From positions 25,399,446 through 25,463,445 of the forward strand of contig NC_133899.1 of the NCBI RefSeq assembly GCF_964199755.1: a stretch of DNA of 64,000 bases. The letters run 5' to 3'. The position numbers and the translations under genes are program-made. This document shows, piece after piece, positions 1 to 15,000 of this stretch (its first letter is position 1; each line of letters begins with the position of its first letter). The notes under the pieces were generated by a model. That model made no database searches, had not been told where the DNA came from, and worked only from the letters and a program-made list of their open reading frames with translations. The DNA comes from Larus michahellis. Its lineage: Eukaryota; Chordata; Aves; Charadriiformes; Laridae.

Positions 1-1258
1 AGCAAAGGCTGAAGAATCATAGCTAATTAAACAGTGATTGCAAAACTGTCCTACTAAATTTGGCACCGAAGTTGGAGCCAAGTCACAATGTCTGAGTGCC
101 TGCTTTGCACAACTCTTGTATAAGATGCTTCTAAAATTGGCAAAAAAGGCAAACTGTGCTGAGATACAACAGGCTTTGATGTTCAGAAAAATATATACCA
201 GATACTGATGGGTGATAACGTTTCAATATTTCACGCTACTGATAAAAAATAATACAAAATCACCATTACATTTGGAATTTTTCTTTTAGGAGAGGACGTC
301 CAATAAGTGAGTTTGAAGGTAGGACTGTACAAACCAAGTCCACCTCACTGGGAGGATCTGTACTTTACAGAAGAACTTCAAACACCTGCATTCAACTTGG
401 CTTGGTTAGCAGTATTCAGCCAGCCAAAGTTTTTAATCTTTATGGAGGATGGTGTCTACTCCCTTGTTTTGCTCTCAGCTCAGAGGAACACACTGGGTGC
501 AGGATCAGGTCAGCAGTCACAGGTGATTGGCGATGCCCATCACAGGTGCATGAAGCACATAAAGCCCTGGAGCAGGATCAGTACTGACACATACTCAGGA
601 AAGGGGTGTTTCAGGGTCTTTTATGAAATTACTATTAGGTTACCTACAGAATAGGAACAGAACAGTGGTTATCACCCACCAGTCACTGCTTATCTCCTGG
701 TTTGTCTGTCAGCTAACAGTATACCCACTGATTCACTGATTCTACACGTGCAGTAGGCACTATCATAAATGCTGCCTGCAAACAAACAAGTCTTAGGAAG
801 TATAATAATACTGGATTTAGTTTAAAATTTAAATATTTATGTGATGCTTTTTACTTGATTTTTTAAAAAATGGTTAAGATGCTTATCTTGGGGGGGGAGG
901 GAAGATCTTTCCTCATTCTGTACCATAATGAGACAAATATAGCTAGTAAAAACAGTATTCAAAAAGACAAGAAAAATAAAATTCTATATGGATAAATGTA
1001 CTCATCTTGAAAATGATGATGTTAAATCACTACATGCTGTGCTTAAAATAGCATCATCAATGCTTTGGTGCAGAACAGAAAAAGCTTCGTAACCACTATC
1101 AAATTAAATTAAATTGAAATCACAATATAACAGCTGTTAAAATAGTCCCCAAACTCCCATTCTCCTCTTAGAAAAGCCACAAAATTAGCACTGGAACTAT
1201 TTAACAATATGTTTCAATCTGCTGCATTCTACTTTAAGTGTTATAGAGAAAAACCTAC
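1..1258 (-). other. KLHDC1: KLHDC1 intron 8 (partial)
   Basis: AT-rich DNA between the exon 8 donor (GTAGGT at 1253-1258) and the left edge. I found no further KLHDC1 exon here: the expected ITINGESPKHRSWHTL-type sequence is absent. A G-rich run lies near 891-899. Confidence 0.7.
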
Positions 1259-4200
1259 CTTCCAGACCAAGTCCAAGTGTCTAAATTCAGGCAGTGCAAA
1301 TCATTCATTCTAGTTTGCTAAAACAAATAAATAAAATCCCAGTTGTGTTATATTCAGCAAACAATGAGCAAAATATTTCAGCAAGGCCATCTCAGGACAG
1401 AATATTCCAAGAGAACCGTACCCATGTGGCTTAAAACAACTCTGTATAATGTGCCAGATGAAAAGCAGTTCTTCTCAAAAAGCCCATGCAACTCTCAGGA
1501 AACTACTTGTCAGGAATATTTACAGTAATACAATGGCAGCATGGGGCCAATTTTAGTTTTTAATAGCAGTTTAATAGTGAAGAACTATGTGATACTCAGT
1601 TCCTGCAAACGTATTCAATTGTCATCCATAGAATTCATGGTAGGTAACTGCAAAAGGGGTAATGATCTACACATAGTTTCCTCTCATTATTTTTCTTTGT
1701 GTTCTGATCAGAACTATGCATCCTCCTGCCTGGTCACTTATTCCTTGAAATATTCTGGTTGCTACTGTACTCGGTACATGACATCCCAGAAAAAGTTCAT
1801 CACATCTATGTTTTTGTCTCTTTTCCGGAAGGTGAGCCCTTTCACAAAGTTACTACTAGCAACAATAAGGTTTTATGACCCTTTAGCATTTGCTATAAAA
1901 ATACGAAAATGTGCCAATAAAACAATGGGAAAACAATACACTTGCATATCTGCCTCTGTTTTGAGATGAAGAAACTAATTGTCTTAGAAACATAAAGGTG
2001 GGGGGAATATAAGAAAAATTTCTTTGCTATTTTCAATGGCTCCCAATACACCTGACTGCTATTTGTGATTCTCCTAGGTACTACAAAACAGTATCTGAGA
2101 AGTAGGGAAATGTATCTTGCCTTACCTTACAATTTCTTTTCTCCTAGGGTAGTCCATAGATCTATTAGAATAAGCCTTTCTCCAGCTTGCAGATCCTTTG
2201 AGGCAGAAACTAGACTTGTCATTTAAGTCAGAACAGGAGTAGTTTTACCCCTGAGAATTCAGCCAGTTAGGGAGTTTGAGACTTCCAAAGCTGTCCATCA
2301 GAGTTACGGGAAGTCTCTCAGGGTATTTCAGGAAACAGCAAGGTTTTCAGGATAGCTATGGGCTCCTCTGATCAACTATGTGCTAGCCCTTTTCTGTGCA
2401 AGGGAAGAGACTCTTAACTAGCATTTTGGAAGTGCCTTCAGAGAGGCCAAAAGGCTAAAGAAAAGCAGAATGTGAGGGCTTTTGTGCATTGCCTGAGAAA
2501 CTTTATCCCTGCAAGAGGGCGAATATAACAATAAAGTGTGGTCCAACTGACAGCTAGTGGAACAGATCTGTCTTCCTTGACAAGTCTATTCGGTTTCCTG
2601 CTCCTGCAGATGGCTTTGAAGGCAATGAGGAACAAATTATACAAGCAGAAAGCAAAACACAATTACTGAGCATCTTCTGCTGTACCTGTACACAGCTAGC
2701 CACTTGGGGGTAGGGTGGGGAAAAAGCAACATGCTGGCCTCTAGAACTAAAAATATTTAATCATCTTGGAATAACACAGCTCGATATGGAGGACATCTAT
2801 TAAAGAAAGGGAAGAAAGAAAGTTGCTGTTATGTTGGAAATGAAGGTTTCAAGAAGATGCTGTTCAAGACCTCCTCACTGACTTTCCTTTCCTAGGCATT
2901 AGGCAGAAGATGAAGTAGTTTTCAGTTTCTTGGTCCCTGGGAAATCAATGTATTATAATCTTTACATTCTCATGATTCAACAGATTGACAGATGCATAAT
3001 TACATCAACCTGATTTTGAATGCAAAACACCGCATCAGTTGGACATTTATGTCTAAGATTCAGTCCTTTAACATAGCTTTAACAAATGAAAATGGCTTTC
3101 TACCCCACCCTTATTTGGGAAACTGTAAAGCACAGTCAGGTTCTAGTACCATCACTTGCTATATGCAAAGTTTTCTTGCAGTTTTTCATGTATTTCTAAA
3201 TGCCGCCTACTATATTTAATCATTTAGCTGATAATCCTAAAATGATTCTTAATTAGCTTAAAAGCATCAAGCCTCATAAGAGGGTTTGCGTTTCCCTTTG
3301 AGCTACAAGGACTCCTTAGACATCCTACTTATCTATGGCATGCTCATTTATTTGCAGCTCAGTAAACATTAACCAGGATCTGCTTTGTCTCAGGATTAGC
3401 TTTCTGGCACGATGAAAGGCATTAAGGGTGGCATATTCACAGCTCACTGCTGTCACAGTAAATTCTGTGCAGCTCTCCATTGAGATTTACAATCAAACAG
3501 CTATTACAGCTGAAATCTTTGCGAGAAAAGGACTGCAATTCAATGTCTCTTCTGATCTTCAGGGACAGAAAGGATAACAGGAAATATCAACATGCATGCA
3601 TTAAGGCACCAGATGTGCGAAGAGCTGCTGGCAAGACTTGGATTTATTACTTCATCATTCTTTACACAAAAACTTTCCGCTTAAATCAAACACGAGACTT
3701 GCATCAACTTTTGGACTAACTCTCCTTCCTTCCCACTTTCTCCCATTTCTGTTTTTGCAGGGGCTTACCTGGACGAACAGAGTCCACATAATACTTCTGA
3801 GCCTGTTTTCAAATGATTCCTGGTACAATTGATTTTGATCATCACCATCTTCTTTTACCAGTTCTAGCTCCAAGTTTGGAAAAAGGTGCCCTTTCCTCCC
3901 AGAAAGATGAATAGGAGAAGCCTCATGACACTTCCTGGCCCTTTCTGGTTCCTTGTAGAGCCTTTTCCCTGGGAAGATTTGTATTATGGTGAACTAGAAG
4001 GAGAAGGAGGAGCAGAGCAACCCCGTATTTGCTCCTTAATTTATGGAGATAAGCAAGATTTCATCCTTTGGGGAGGAGTTACTCCTGTTGTCAGGAAACA
4101 TAGTGTTTTTCTGATGTCTTTAGCTTTCCTTTCCTGTTTCATGACTTACATTAATTCCTCAAGTCCCACTGAAATGTTCCCTAACCTTTGTAAAGTTCCT

Positions 4201-7200
4201 TCCATTTATTTCTAGGATAGAAAGTCAATCAATAACAGAGTATCACTCAGGCGAAAATTACAGTTGTTGCTCCTCTCCTACAAAATTAAATATAGCTTTC
4301 AAAAATTTCACTCTTCTCTGACATTGCTCCCAAGCGGTTTCACTGAAATTTAGCAAATGGTTATTAAGGAAGAGAAAAACCTTTTCAGATCAGAGCCTTC
4401 TTGTATTTCTGAATCCTGCAGTCAAATAGTCAGAGTTAAATAGAAGCCTCTAAGGGCATATCTAATCACGCACCAGCACAGTGGACAAATGACAGGTGAG
4501 CTCCAGTTTACCAATAACTTCACTTGCAGAGGCTGCATGAGAATCCTAGCTTGAGTTACAAAGCAGTTCAGTTGCAACAGGCACAGTGCAGCACCCCTAA
4601 CTAGCCTGGACATGACACTCTGTGCTATTCTGTTCCTGGTGTGAAGATCTCTGCGCCACAAAGGGAGAGCTCTTGCTCACAAAAAGCCAGAGGGAGCAAG
4701 GCTTCGAAGGCTGAGGAAGTGTTCAGAAATAAACGGGAGGCCAGAAGGTCCTGAGCTGCATGTTTACTTCTTCACATCTAGGTTTCTTTCCCTCTTATAT
4801 CTGCAGGCTTGCTATGTGAGGAGCAGGATTCAGTTCAGCTGTGGTTAGCAAGAGTTCATTTATACAGCAGACATAACAAAGCAAGTCCATAGCAGAGGCC
4901 CAGGGCTCACTTAGCCCGGCATGGCTGACCCTGACACACAAGATTCAAGTAAGACTAGATATTTTTTCAGTCTCTTCTAATATCCCTTTATTCCCTTAGT
5001 TATTTGCAAATCAAGTTTGTCCAAACCTATAGCTCTGGAAGCTACTGCGTGCACCTCTCTCAGGCAGAGGTGGGCCTTTACCTACAATTCCAGAGATCGT
5101 GAGCCTGTATGAAAGGCCACATGACACGTAATGCAGAACGATAACAATAAACAGGATCAATTGTGGTTACTTTCTTTTCTGATTGCCTGGAAGAGGGACT
5201 TAAGTAAAAACTTTTCCTGCAGGTGTGGGAGGTGATTTAAACTGAAAAGCTGTCTGGACACTGTGTGGCCATTCTGAACCTGCCTTGATCTGTACGTCTG
5301 GCTTCTGTCTGAGCGAGCAGGAGTAAGCCATTTTGTAACAGAGCTGTAGACTTTCCCTGAGAAGAACACTGCTTTACAGTACAGCTTTTACAGCATGAAA
5401 AACAGGGGATAGGGAACAAAGTGCAATTTTACAGTTTCATGTTTAAGTACTTGAGAATACAGGGTTTCGGTTATGGCAGCTTTCCAAGATGAAGTTGGCA
5501 TACATTCATTGTAGGGCATTTCCAACTAACAGTTAATTCCGTCTCTTTCATATAATGAAACCATAGAAACACAGCACTGAGGGCTTTCAAAAGCTTCTTC
5601 AGTGTTACTTTTCATAGTAGTAGAAATAGAAAGCACCAAGTCTTACCCTCTAGTTGAATATGATTAAAGACTCTAAATTAGCTGTTGTTAAAAAAAGCTA
5701 AAAATTTAAATTAAAAAAAAATATGGAAGAATACACAGTAACTTAAATTAGGAGGTTTTTTTACTTGCCTTAGAATCTGTTTCTCACATTCCTGATAAAC
5801 TCCAGCTCATACACAGACCTTTAAAAATACTATCTTCCCTATGCTTTTGCAACAGTTCTAAAAAGAGGTGGTACACTTCCCATCCTGTAAAGAAACTATC
5901 TTTGCAAAAAGTTTAAAAACGATAGGGCAGCCTGCATTAGTTAAGATTACCTACTGCCATCCTTATTTTCAGACATAAGACAGGAATATGTTTTTTGTAC
6001 TGGATTGCTGCCTCAGGCTTAAATACTTATATTAATGCTTCAGCAAAGAACAACTTAAAAGAAAACCTCCTTTGACTAGTACTAGAAAAATTAAGTGCGT
6101 TGCTGAGAGGTTTTAGTATCTCCTTGCTTCCCAGTGGCTTCCAGTTTGCTTGTACAGGTACAGACAACCAGGGACATGATGCCTTTTAAGTTAAAAAGAG
6201 CTAGGAAGAGTTAAGATTATATAGCAAGAATCTCGCCTTGATTTAAAAATGCACCGATTGCATCCTATACAGACAGCTCCTACGCTGCCTTTGACTATTA
6301 CCTCAGGGACAACAGATTTAAGATCCTCCCACAGTGTATTAAGCGGTACTGTCTTGGATCAACTATCAATAAAACAAATACAAGCCTTACTCTTGTGGTG
6401 AAGAGCTTATATTGGATGCACAGAATAAAGCTGTTAACAGCAATCTCTATGGTATGCTGCACATATTCTGTGCCAGGGGCACTGAGCATGCTAAAGGTAA
6501 AGACTGAGACTAAGACTGACATTCAGAGGGCAGAGGACAGGCTTCACAGGACTGGAATGACCTGTGCCTGCAGCAGCATGTGCTACAAGAGAACACACTG
6601 CAGCATCCTGTACCGGCTTGAACATACGAAGACTAATAGCTTTGTACCCAGCCATTGTAATCACAAGCTGCCCTTTGCAGACACCTGTATTTCAGCCACT
6701 TATGTGCTAAAAATGACAAGTTTAAATTATAAAGCCAACTGAAATGTGTTATTTCCTACCTTTCAGAACCACATGTTGCAATTCTAAATATAAAATCCTG
6801 CATCCCAACAGCTATTCTGAACTTCACTTTCCCAGAGGGTAAACATCAGGGTATGCAAGATGTGTGCGTGAATAACTGACTGTTTTTACACATTTCCTCT
6901 TTCTTTAGCGGGGGGGGAGGAGGGGGAAGCACAAGCTAAAATCCCAGTTATATTTACTACTTGCTGGCGTTTCATTAAGTGAAATGGGGGAAAAAAGCCA
7001 GCAGGTTTGATGTATAAATTTGTTAAGCTGTAGCAAGCACTGAATGCTGCATCTCATAATTTATTTAAAGCCGGTCTATCATCAGGCTTGCCTTTGCTCC
7101 ACTCTCAGAGAACCACCTCCTACAGAGGTTACACACACATCAACCATTTTTTGTTGATTTATAAACATTTGCATTTCTACAGACAGAAAGACAGACTCTT

Positions 7201-10200
7201 CTTTTTGCACGGTAGAGGGGGATGAAAAGAAGCATCCTGGATTCAATACCCCTAACATACAGGTTAGGCTGAAGACATTTTGTATTTTTTTCTACTACAA
7301 AAATAATTTGTTATAAAAAAAACCAGCTGCCAAGCAAATAATATTACTGCAACTAAAATGTTTTAATTAAACACTAACCAGCACTCGTCCTCCAAAGATG
7401 TAACCTTTATTTCCCAGCACAGCGCATGTATGAGCTGCTCGAGGCTGAGGTGGGTCTCCACCCTGAAAGAACCAAAACAAGATCCTTCAGAACATGACCA
7501 AAGTGCCAGCCAAGGACAGTGGCAAGTCAGCATCACAGACTGCAAAAGTAAGGCCAACATGCATCAATATGCTGACAGAACTGCAACTTTAAAAGGAAAT
7601 TACTTGTAGTCAAGTCCAAGACTCCACAGACATTAGAAGATATACTTATTTGCCAAGGACAGTGTTAATTGAGCTCACTCAGTAGCTAATGTTTAATATA
7701 TTCCCTCTTGGTCTGATTTATCATTGCTTAAATGAAATTCAATTAATTTACTTTAATTCCTAAGTATAAAATTACAGCAACACATCAGTTATTGCTGATA
7801 TGTCCTGTGCAGCTTTATTTTTTCAAAGTGCGAACCATCAGGAACTGGTACAAAAAAAATCTCTGGAAATCAGATTTTAAAATCTGATGCTACATCCAAT
7901 AGCTACATGCCAAAAAGCATTCCCTGTGTAAATCAGAAATAAAGATAGCAAAATTGGCTTTTACTTTCCAATGGTAATTTCATTTTTTGCATTTAGTTTT
8001 ATAGGAATTTTAGAACATCCTATAAAAACCATAAAATAGTGTCAGACACTCATTACATTATATTTCTTCTACTGAGTCCTTACGTAAACTCACCAGGATT
8101 TTATGAACCTTTATAGTACACTATCATATTAATATCAATAAATAGCAATGTGTGCATTACTATTTTACCGGGAAAGTGAGTATATATGTTCCTTTGGAAG
8201 ACTATTAAAATAGCGTATTTGCTGAAGAATAACTGATCTGTTTATTCTAACATTAACTCTTGAAGGGAATTACAGCACTCAAAATAATGAGCGTATAACC
8301 CTCGCATACTAAACATGTATCTTTACTTCACAAAGAAGAACTGAAGGCTTAAACTAGCAGTACAGTGGGTTTATTATCTCTCCCCTTGCCTTCTCTAAGT
8401 CTGTGAAAGCTGAATGGTGAACCAAGAGAGACCCAATCTTGTGGGCTGAAACAACTCCATACCCTGTTCCTCAGTCCCACTCTGGTATCCCTACTAAATG
8501 CTTTTCTGGAGTATTCCAGTGCCTTGTCTTTACAGCAATGGGGCGCTGACAGTAATTTTATATTCCCAACAGTTGTTTAAAGCTTGAATACAAAGCTTTA
8601 TCTCAAAACTATCCCCTAGATACAGAATACCGTATCATCTTCTAATGTATTCAGATTTCCAGTACTTCTCTGTAGCTTATGATATTTTTTGCATCAGAGA
8701 CACATTATAAAAAAACACTAGTCTAACAGCATCCTGTGGGAAAAAAAATTCCTATCAGTTCTGAATTTTCCACATTTCAGAGGCATGGAGTGGCCTCCTG
8801 TTTCATGTTATAAGCCTGAGCAATACCAAGCACATTAAAATTACTTTTCCCAACATCAGTTTCTAGAGCACAGTAACTATTCAAAATGCAGTAAAATCAC
8901 AATTGTGGCAAAAGAGAAGACTGAAAAAACACTCACTCTAATTGCTGGTTGAGACCAAGTTTGTGTGGTTGTATCAAAAACATGAACATCATTATGCCAT
9001 CCCCAGAATATTTGTCCTTCCTAAAAAAAGAAGTTAAAAAATTAAAAACAAGTTTATTCCATTTCAAAATATTTGTGCTTATTAAAGGATACAAACCCAG
9101 AAGTGATCTATCAAAACAGAAAATAAACTAAAATACAGCATTTTATTAAAAGAAACATATGTTAACATTTTCAATAATGATGCAGCAGCTAAGGTCTAGT
9201 TGAAGGTCAACAGCATCCAGAAATGTTAGGGCTGATGACACTTTTGAAAATGGGCTTTGGGCTCCACATCAGTCACTGCAGTAGACAAATTCTACCTTCT
9301 AATTTTTAGTGTAATATACTGAGAAATAAATAGATTGTACAAAGTAATAAGTTTCTGTAAGTCAATATATACTATTTGATGTAAGGATCTATACTCCCTT
9401 GAACGCATATCTATTTCTTACTAATTCCTGTCACTAAATACTTTAATCAGTCTCCTTTCTATTAACTGTAAGAAATCATTACAGGAAACTAGCTAATCCA
9501 GGCATTTTAAAGTAATGGCATTTACTCCAGATAACAAATTAAAGAAATTAACTGAAAGTATTTGTCGGTTAGACTTGTGAAGCTATAAATTCCCTACTGT
9601 TACTTGAAGGAAATAAATTATAAAATTTTCTGGGAGTTTCACATTTAAAATATGTCTTCAGATTTAAACTACTGCCTTTGTTCCTGCTTTGACAGCATTT
9701 TGTTTCATTGCACTCAAAGCCTAGCACTGGGTACTTGCAATATGCTGAACACCCACCGCTCCCAATGTGCAATATCTGAAATTTCAAATCTAAGTAGAAG
9801 ATTCTAATTTGCATTTCTGCTGATGCTACAAATAAAAGAAAAATCAGACAGATTTTCATTCTTGCTGAGATAGTATAAAAGAAACGTTTTGACAGTCAGG
9901 AAGGACAAATCACTCAGAATTGTGACAAATCTCTTACCCAAAATGCATCATGGACATCAAAACAATCACTCAGTTCATTATGCTTCCTACAGCCATAGCC
10001 ACCAAAATATATTAGCCTAGAACAACAAAAAATATGCTTGCTTAGCTGTTTTGTAAATAACATTCAAACAAACAAGCTGCAATAATTAATTTCAAATTTT
10101 GGTTTACCTACTGTACTATTAATAATATAAACCATTTAAAATATTTCATATTGCATCTAATTACACAGTGAACCTTAACCGAGATGAAGGTTAATAGTTA

Positions 10201-11966
10201 CACTCATCAACAAGCCTGACAGAAATCCACATAAGCAAGGAAGGAGGTTCAAGATACCTCAAAGTCTCTATTCACTACTCCTCCATCCACAAGCTTATTT
10301 ATCACAGTCACATTTTCAGACACGAGTCTCAAAATGACACATGACACAGGAGACAGGAAAATGCCTGTGCTTCTGCTAGAATTCCTACCCTTTTCTACTG
10401 AAATCCCTATGCTATATTTGTGAGCCTTCCTTATACATCTTGTCACAACAAATGTTCCCAAGGTTCAGCCCACACGCTGCCTGTGACCCACAAAGTCTTT
10501 CTCTAGCTTAAAAAGAGATTATTTCAACTAAGCACTACTGAACATACCGCAAGTATTACACACCTCCCAGCCTAATATTCCACCCATGAAATGGCCATCC
10601 ATAAGTAATGGTTCCTAAAGTTTTGTTTAACTTCAACATTTGAGGATATTTGGTATAGTTGTTAGTGATCTTGGGAGAAGGCAATTTAGGAAATGATGGG
10701 ATGGTGAAGGTCATTCCAGACTGACATTCCTAGGGAAACAGAGTTACTGAAAGCATTGTGCAATACACCATACATCCTGACCTGCAAATTCACATCCTGT
10801 GAAATTTTAAGGTAAACTTCTGACAAGGTGCATAGCTTGTCCCCAAATACTTTTGGTAAATGAAACGGTTACACTCTGCCACCTAAACCAGGTAATTTTT
10901 CTTTCAGATTACATGATACTCTGAATAGATTAATTTAGTTTTTGTTCAAATCTATGTAATTTCACGTGTCTCGCAGTTAAATTAGAATTACAAAACCAAG
11001 ATATAGTACTGAGAGGCATTATACAGTTTATCTTTAGATGTGGAATCCAGAAACAGATAAATCATCTACATTTGTTAGTGTTCACTGTATATGGTATTCT
11101 TACTTGTTTACAGTAACTTTTATAACAAATCACTGACAGGTCACTTTCTTCTGACCACATATGTCACAATATCCAGAGGCTTTCCATAATAAACACAAAA
11201 TCTGAAGTATTTATCTTTAGCTAAATATTTTTTCTATATACAGTCAGTAACTTTTACAACACAGATATCTAGGCCGACTTAGTTCTTAGAAAATAAAGAT
11301 ACTCACTGAAATGCCTTTGCAACTGTCAGCATTGTATGTTATTAAAACCCATGAAAGGATACTAAATATATTTTTTGCAGGCAATAATTCAATGCTTACA
11401 TAATGTAATAAAAAACCAATATAATTTTTATACTGATTTTTAAACTTGTGTTAAAATTAAACCCATAAGTAATAGATGCATAATGATCTTTATCTGAAGT
11501 CTCAAAGCATTCTAGAAACTTTCACTAAATTTCCCAACCCTCTCCTAAAGCAGGTTCATACTTACCATTAATTCAGCTCACATGTTAGAAAACTCTGGTA
11601 GTTGTTAGAAGAGTTACACAAAATCCCATAGCAAGTCAAGCTAAGAATTAGTGTTTCATGAATCCCAAACCTGTGTTCTCTTCACTTTATAGTACTTCCT
11701 CTCTGCAATTAACACGTATTAAATATTCTTAATGTGTTACCTGTCCTTATACACCCAGCAGGAAAGCTTGTCACGTGGTGTAGGAGGTTGACCTTTAAAA
11801 TTTGTAATTTTTTTCCACCTATAGGTTCCGTTTTTTGTTCGCAAATTAACATAATACAGCTTAAAAGAAAAAAATTACAACATTTTCAGTATAAATGATG
11901 TCGAAGAATCCAGCACAAATCACCAGCAAAAAGAACATCCCACCACCCAGGAATACACTACTTCCT

Positions 11967-12003
<37 letters not shown>

Positions 12004-15000
12004 ACTGACAGTGAAATTTACAATATGTAGCAACATATAGGAATATAGGAAGAATGTGATACACAAGGAGAATACAAAAAGTGTGACAATCGGCAGCGCA
12101 TTTCCTTGCCTTCGCTCACCCAGACCAGAACAACAATACCTGGCTCCTTCCAGAGTCAACTGAAGCCTTGCAAAAAGCTTCTGCAAGACAAACAGCTCTT
12201 GGTTCAATTCTCCTGGCAGAACTGTCACTAGTTCTGCCTAACCTAACTAGGTAACTGCACAAAAATCAACATGGTTTGTGAAGTGAGTGCTAAACTGACA
12301 TCTGATTACAGTCTCCATTTCAGCTATTTTCTAGTGAGGACTGAACTCATTTACACTAAATGATAAACCAGCTCATTTCCTCTACTTTGCTACTCCAGCC
12401 TTCAGTTACAAGGAAAACTGGCAGCTATATTTTAACTTTAATTACTACCTGATTATATAAGAAGGGCAATCACTATCAAAAAGCAAAATTAAAAGTGATA
12501 TTCTGAGATCAGTTTCAATTATGGCTGCCAACATATTTAAAAACAACAAAAAAAAAGCAATTGGGAAAGCACTGTCAGTTTTCAGAAATAAATACAGAAA
12601 GTTTCACGTAAAGTTTCTCATTCTGAAGCTACGACTCAGTGAAAAATCCCAGAAAAACGTATGGAGTTGAATATTACAACAAAAACAATTTTTTGTCAGT
12701 TTAAAAGTATACTTCTCCTACCAAAATTAAGCTTTTCCTCAAATTTCTCCTTAATCCAAATGCAAAGTACAGCAGACAAAACAGTAAGGTCAGCATTATT
12801 ATTTATTCAAATACAGTATGTTATGAAAAAAAATACAATACCCGATTACTGTATCCTTTATCATCAAATCCACCAAAAATGTACAGCTTCCCATTAATGC
12901 TTGCTCCACAGCTTCCTGACATGGAGGTGGGTAACTCTCCTTCCATTAGGTGCATTGTCCTGCAATTTAGCACATACGTTATGTCTTATAATGCTGCTTT
13001 CAAATCTGCTAAAGTTAACAAACCCAAAACAGATGTATTAATAATTTTTGTACTTAAACCTAAAAATACAGCTGCAATGTTTTGGCCATAACTAGCACTA
13101 GGAACTGTAGCTGATGTAGGAAGTCAGGCTCCTGTCGGGTAGGAGGATTTTCCTGTGAATATTGTGTATATGTTTACGAAGCATCTCCTTTTTTCTGAAG
13201 GTGAAGCCCATATTAAAAGAGCATTAGTAGAGCCAAGATATTAATTATTCAAAACCTGTAAATACTATTAACTCCAAAAACTCCTGACATGAGAACATGA
13301 TATTGCTGTTATTTTACCAAGGAAAAACTGAGGCAGAATCAGAAATAAAGGTCAGAAGTACTCACTAATTTTATTATCCAGCATGCCACTCCTAAAAGTG
13401 CATTTTGCACTGTATATAGCATCATAAAAAATCTTCAGTAATGCCAATTTTAGCAATGAGTTCTCTGTTCTTCAGCACAAGTTCCTAGCCTTTTCCGTGC
13501 TATTCTCACTTAGAAACCAGTAACATCCGTGTCTAGACCAGACGCCTTCATCTGTCACTGGTGGCTATACAGAAGAAAAGGATTCTTACAGCTTTGAGTT
13601 CTGATGCTTGACCTCACCTCAACCCCAGAAGAATTGGGGGCAGCCATTAAAAGGAAAAACTTTTTAGGCACTAAATCACCAGATGTGAACAACACGTGTG
13701 TAACCCGTCCCTACGGAAAATGGCACCCACTCACAACTGCTTATAACTGTTTGTGCTGTAAACTCAACGAGAACAACAACAGATCCAGGTTAAAAATAAC
13801 CCCGAAAAAAGAAAAGTTATATTTAACGCAGATCACTTTCCTGATTCAATTTCCCATGTGACCATATAAACAGCTGTACTGGTACAACCGATAAAGTGAC
13901 ATCAGGGGCGAAAACCAAGGGGGAGAAGGAGGGTGCTTTAGCCAACCCTTTCAGCAAATGAAACAGACAGCAAACCACGCTCTCAGTGAGGGTACAAGCT
14001 TAAAAAACAAAAACAACAACAAAAAAAAAGGCAGAAAGGCTTGCTAGAACTTCACAGGTAACTGCATGCGAACTGTTGTTTTCAAAGTCAGTGACTTGAC
14101 CACACAGCTGTGGAATTTCATACACACTCTAAGATACCTTCCTGATCTCGCCCTCCGCCCCTTTTCCCTCCAAATCGTTGCTTTGAATATGGGTATGCAA
14201 TGAATCTCTTGAATAGTGAAATACAGTGAAATATATAAACAGGTGGGAGACTAGAAAGACAGCTGGCAGAAAACACATATGAGCCCAAACAGATACTACT
14301 TTACCAGACCAAATGCAATCATTGTAATAGAAACCGCTGGAAAACTTTAAAAAGAGGCATTGTTATCTCTCCCCTCATATGATATATCAACACAATAAAT
14401 ATAAAATGTAATGATTAAATTGCTAGTGATGTGCAAGATCTGGTTAGTTATGAGTTATTTATGCAAATACACTCAGAACACAATTAAGCAGTAACAAAAA
14501 ATATATAATGAGATCAAAACCCCGAAGATTCAGTGTTTAAATATTCCTTTTAACAAAAAGTTAATGTACGGAGAACTAAGCCAAAATAAATAGCAAAATA
14601 AAATGCCCCTGTTTTAACAACGGAGCGTTAAGCCGACCATTTCAAACATTCTCTTGAAAAAAACAATTATATTTAAGGAATTAATGTGTTTCCTAAAGTC
14701 AATTTGCAAGTAGACAGGTCTGTTCTTCAGTCTTTATATGAAACATCTATTTAAACTCCAGGGAACGTGACCAATAACTCATGTAACTGAAGTCTTTTCA
14801 CCGCAGCTAACGGTAATCTATGCAAAGATTATATTTTAATTAAATATAAATTATGCAACTTACCATAATCCGCTATCTATTTCATAGATCCAGAGCTCAT
14901 CATTAGGCAGATAAACTTCATTTTCTTCAATTGACTAAAACAAAAAAGAATTTGCAAATGTTAAATCAATTATGCATTACACACCATACGTTTTAAAATG

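Noticed and set aside
307-654. 115-codon plus-strand frame sharing WEDLY with the frame at 3886-4215
   Set aside because: The similarity is only a few residues, it starts with a non-ATG codon, and there is no splice or family support. Treated as chance.
11920-12228. 102-codon minus-strand frame ending in poly-Phe
   Set aside because: It is created partly by the A27/T8 tract; no domain and no match to KLHDC1.
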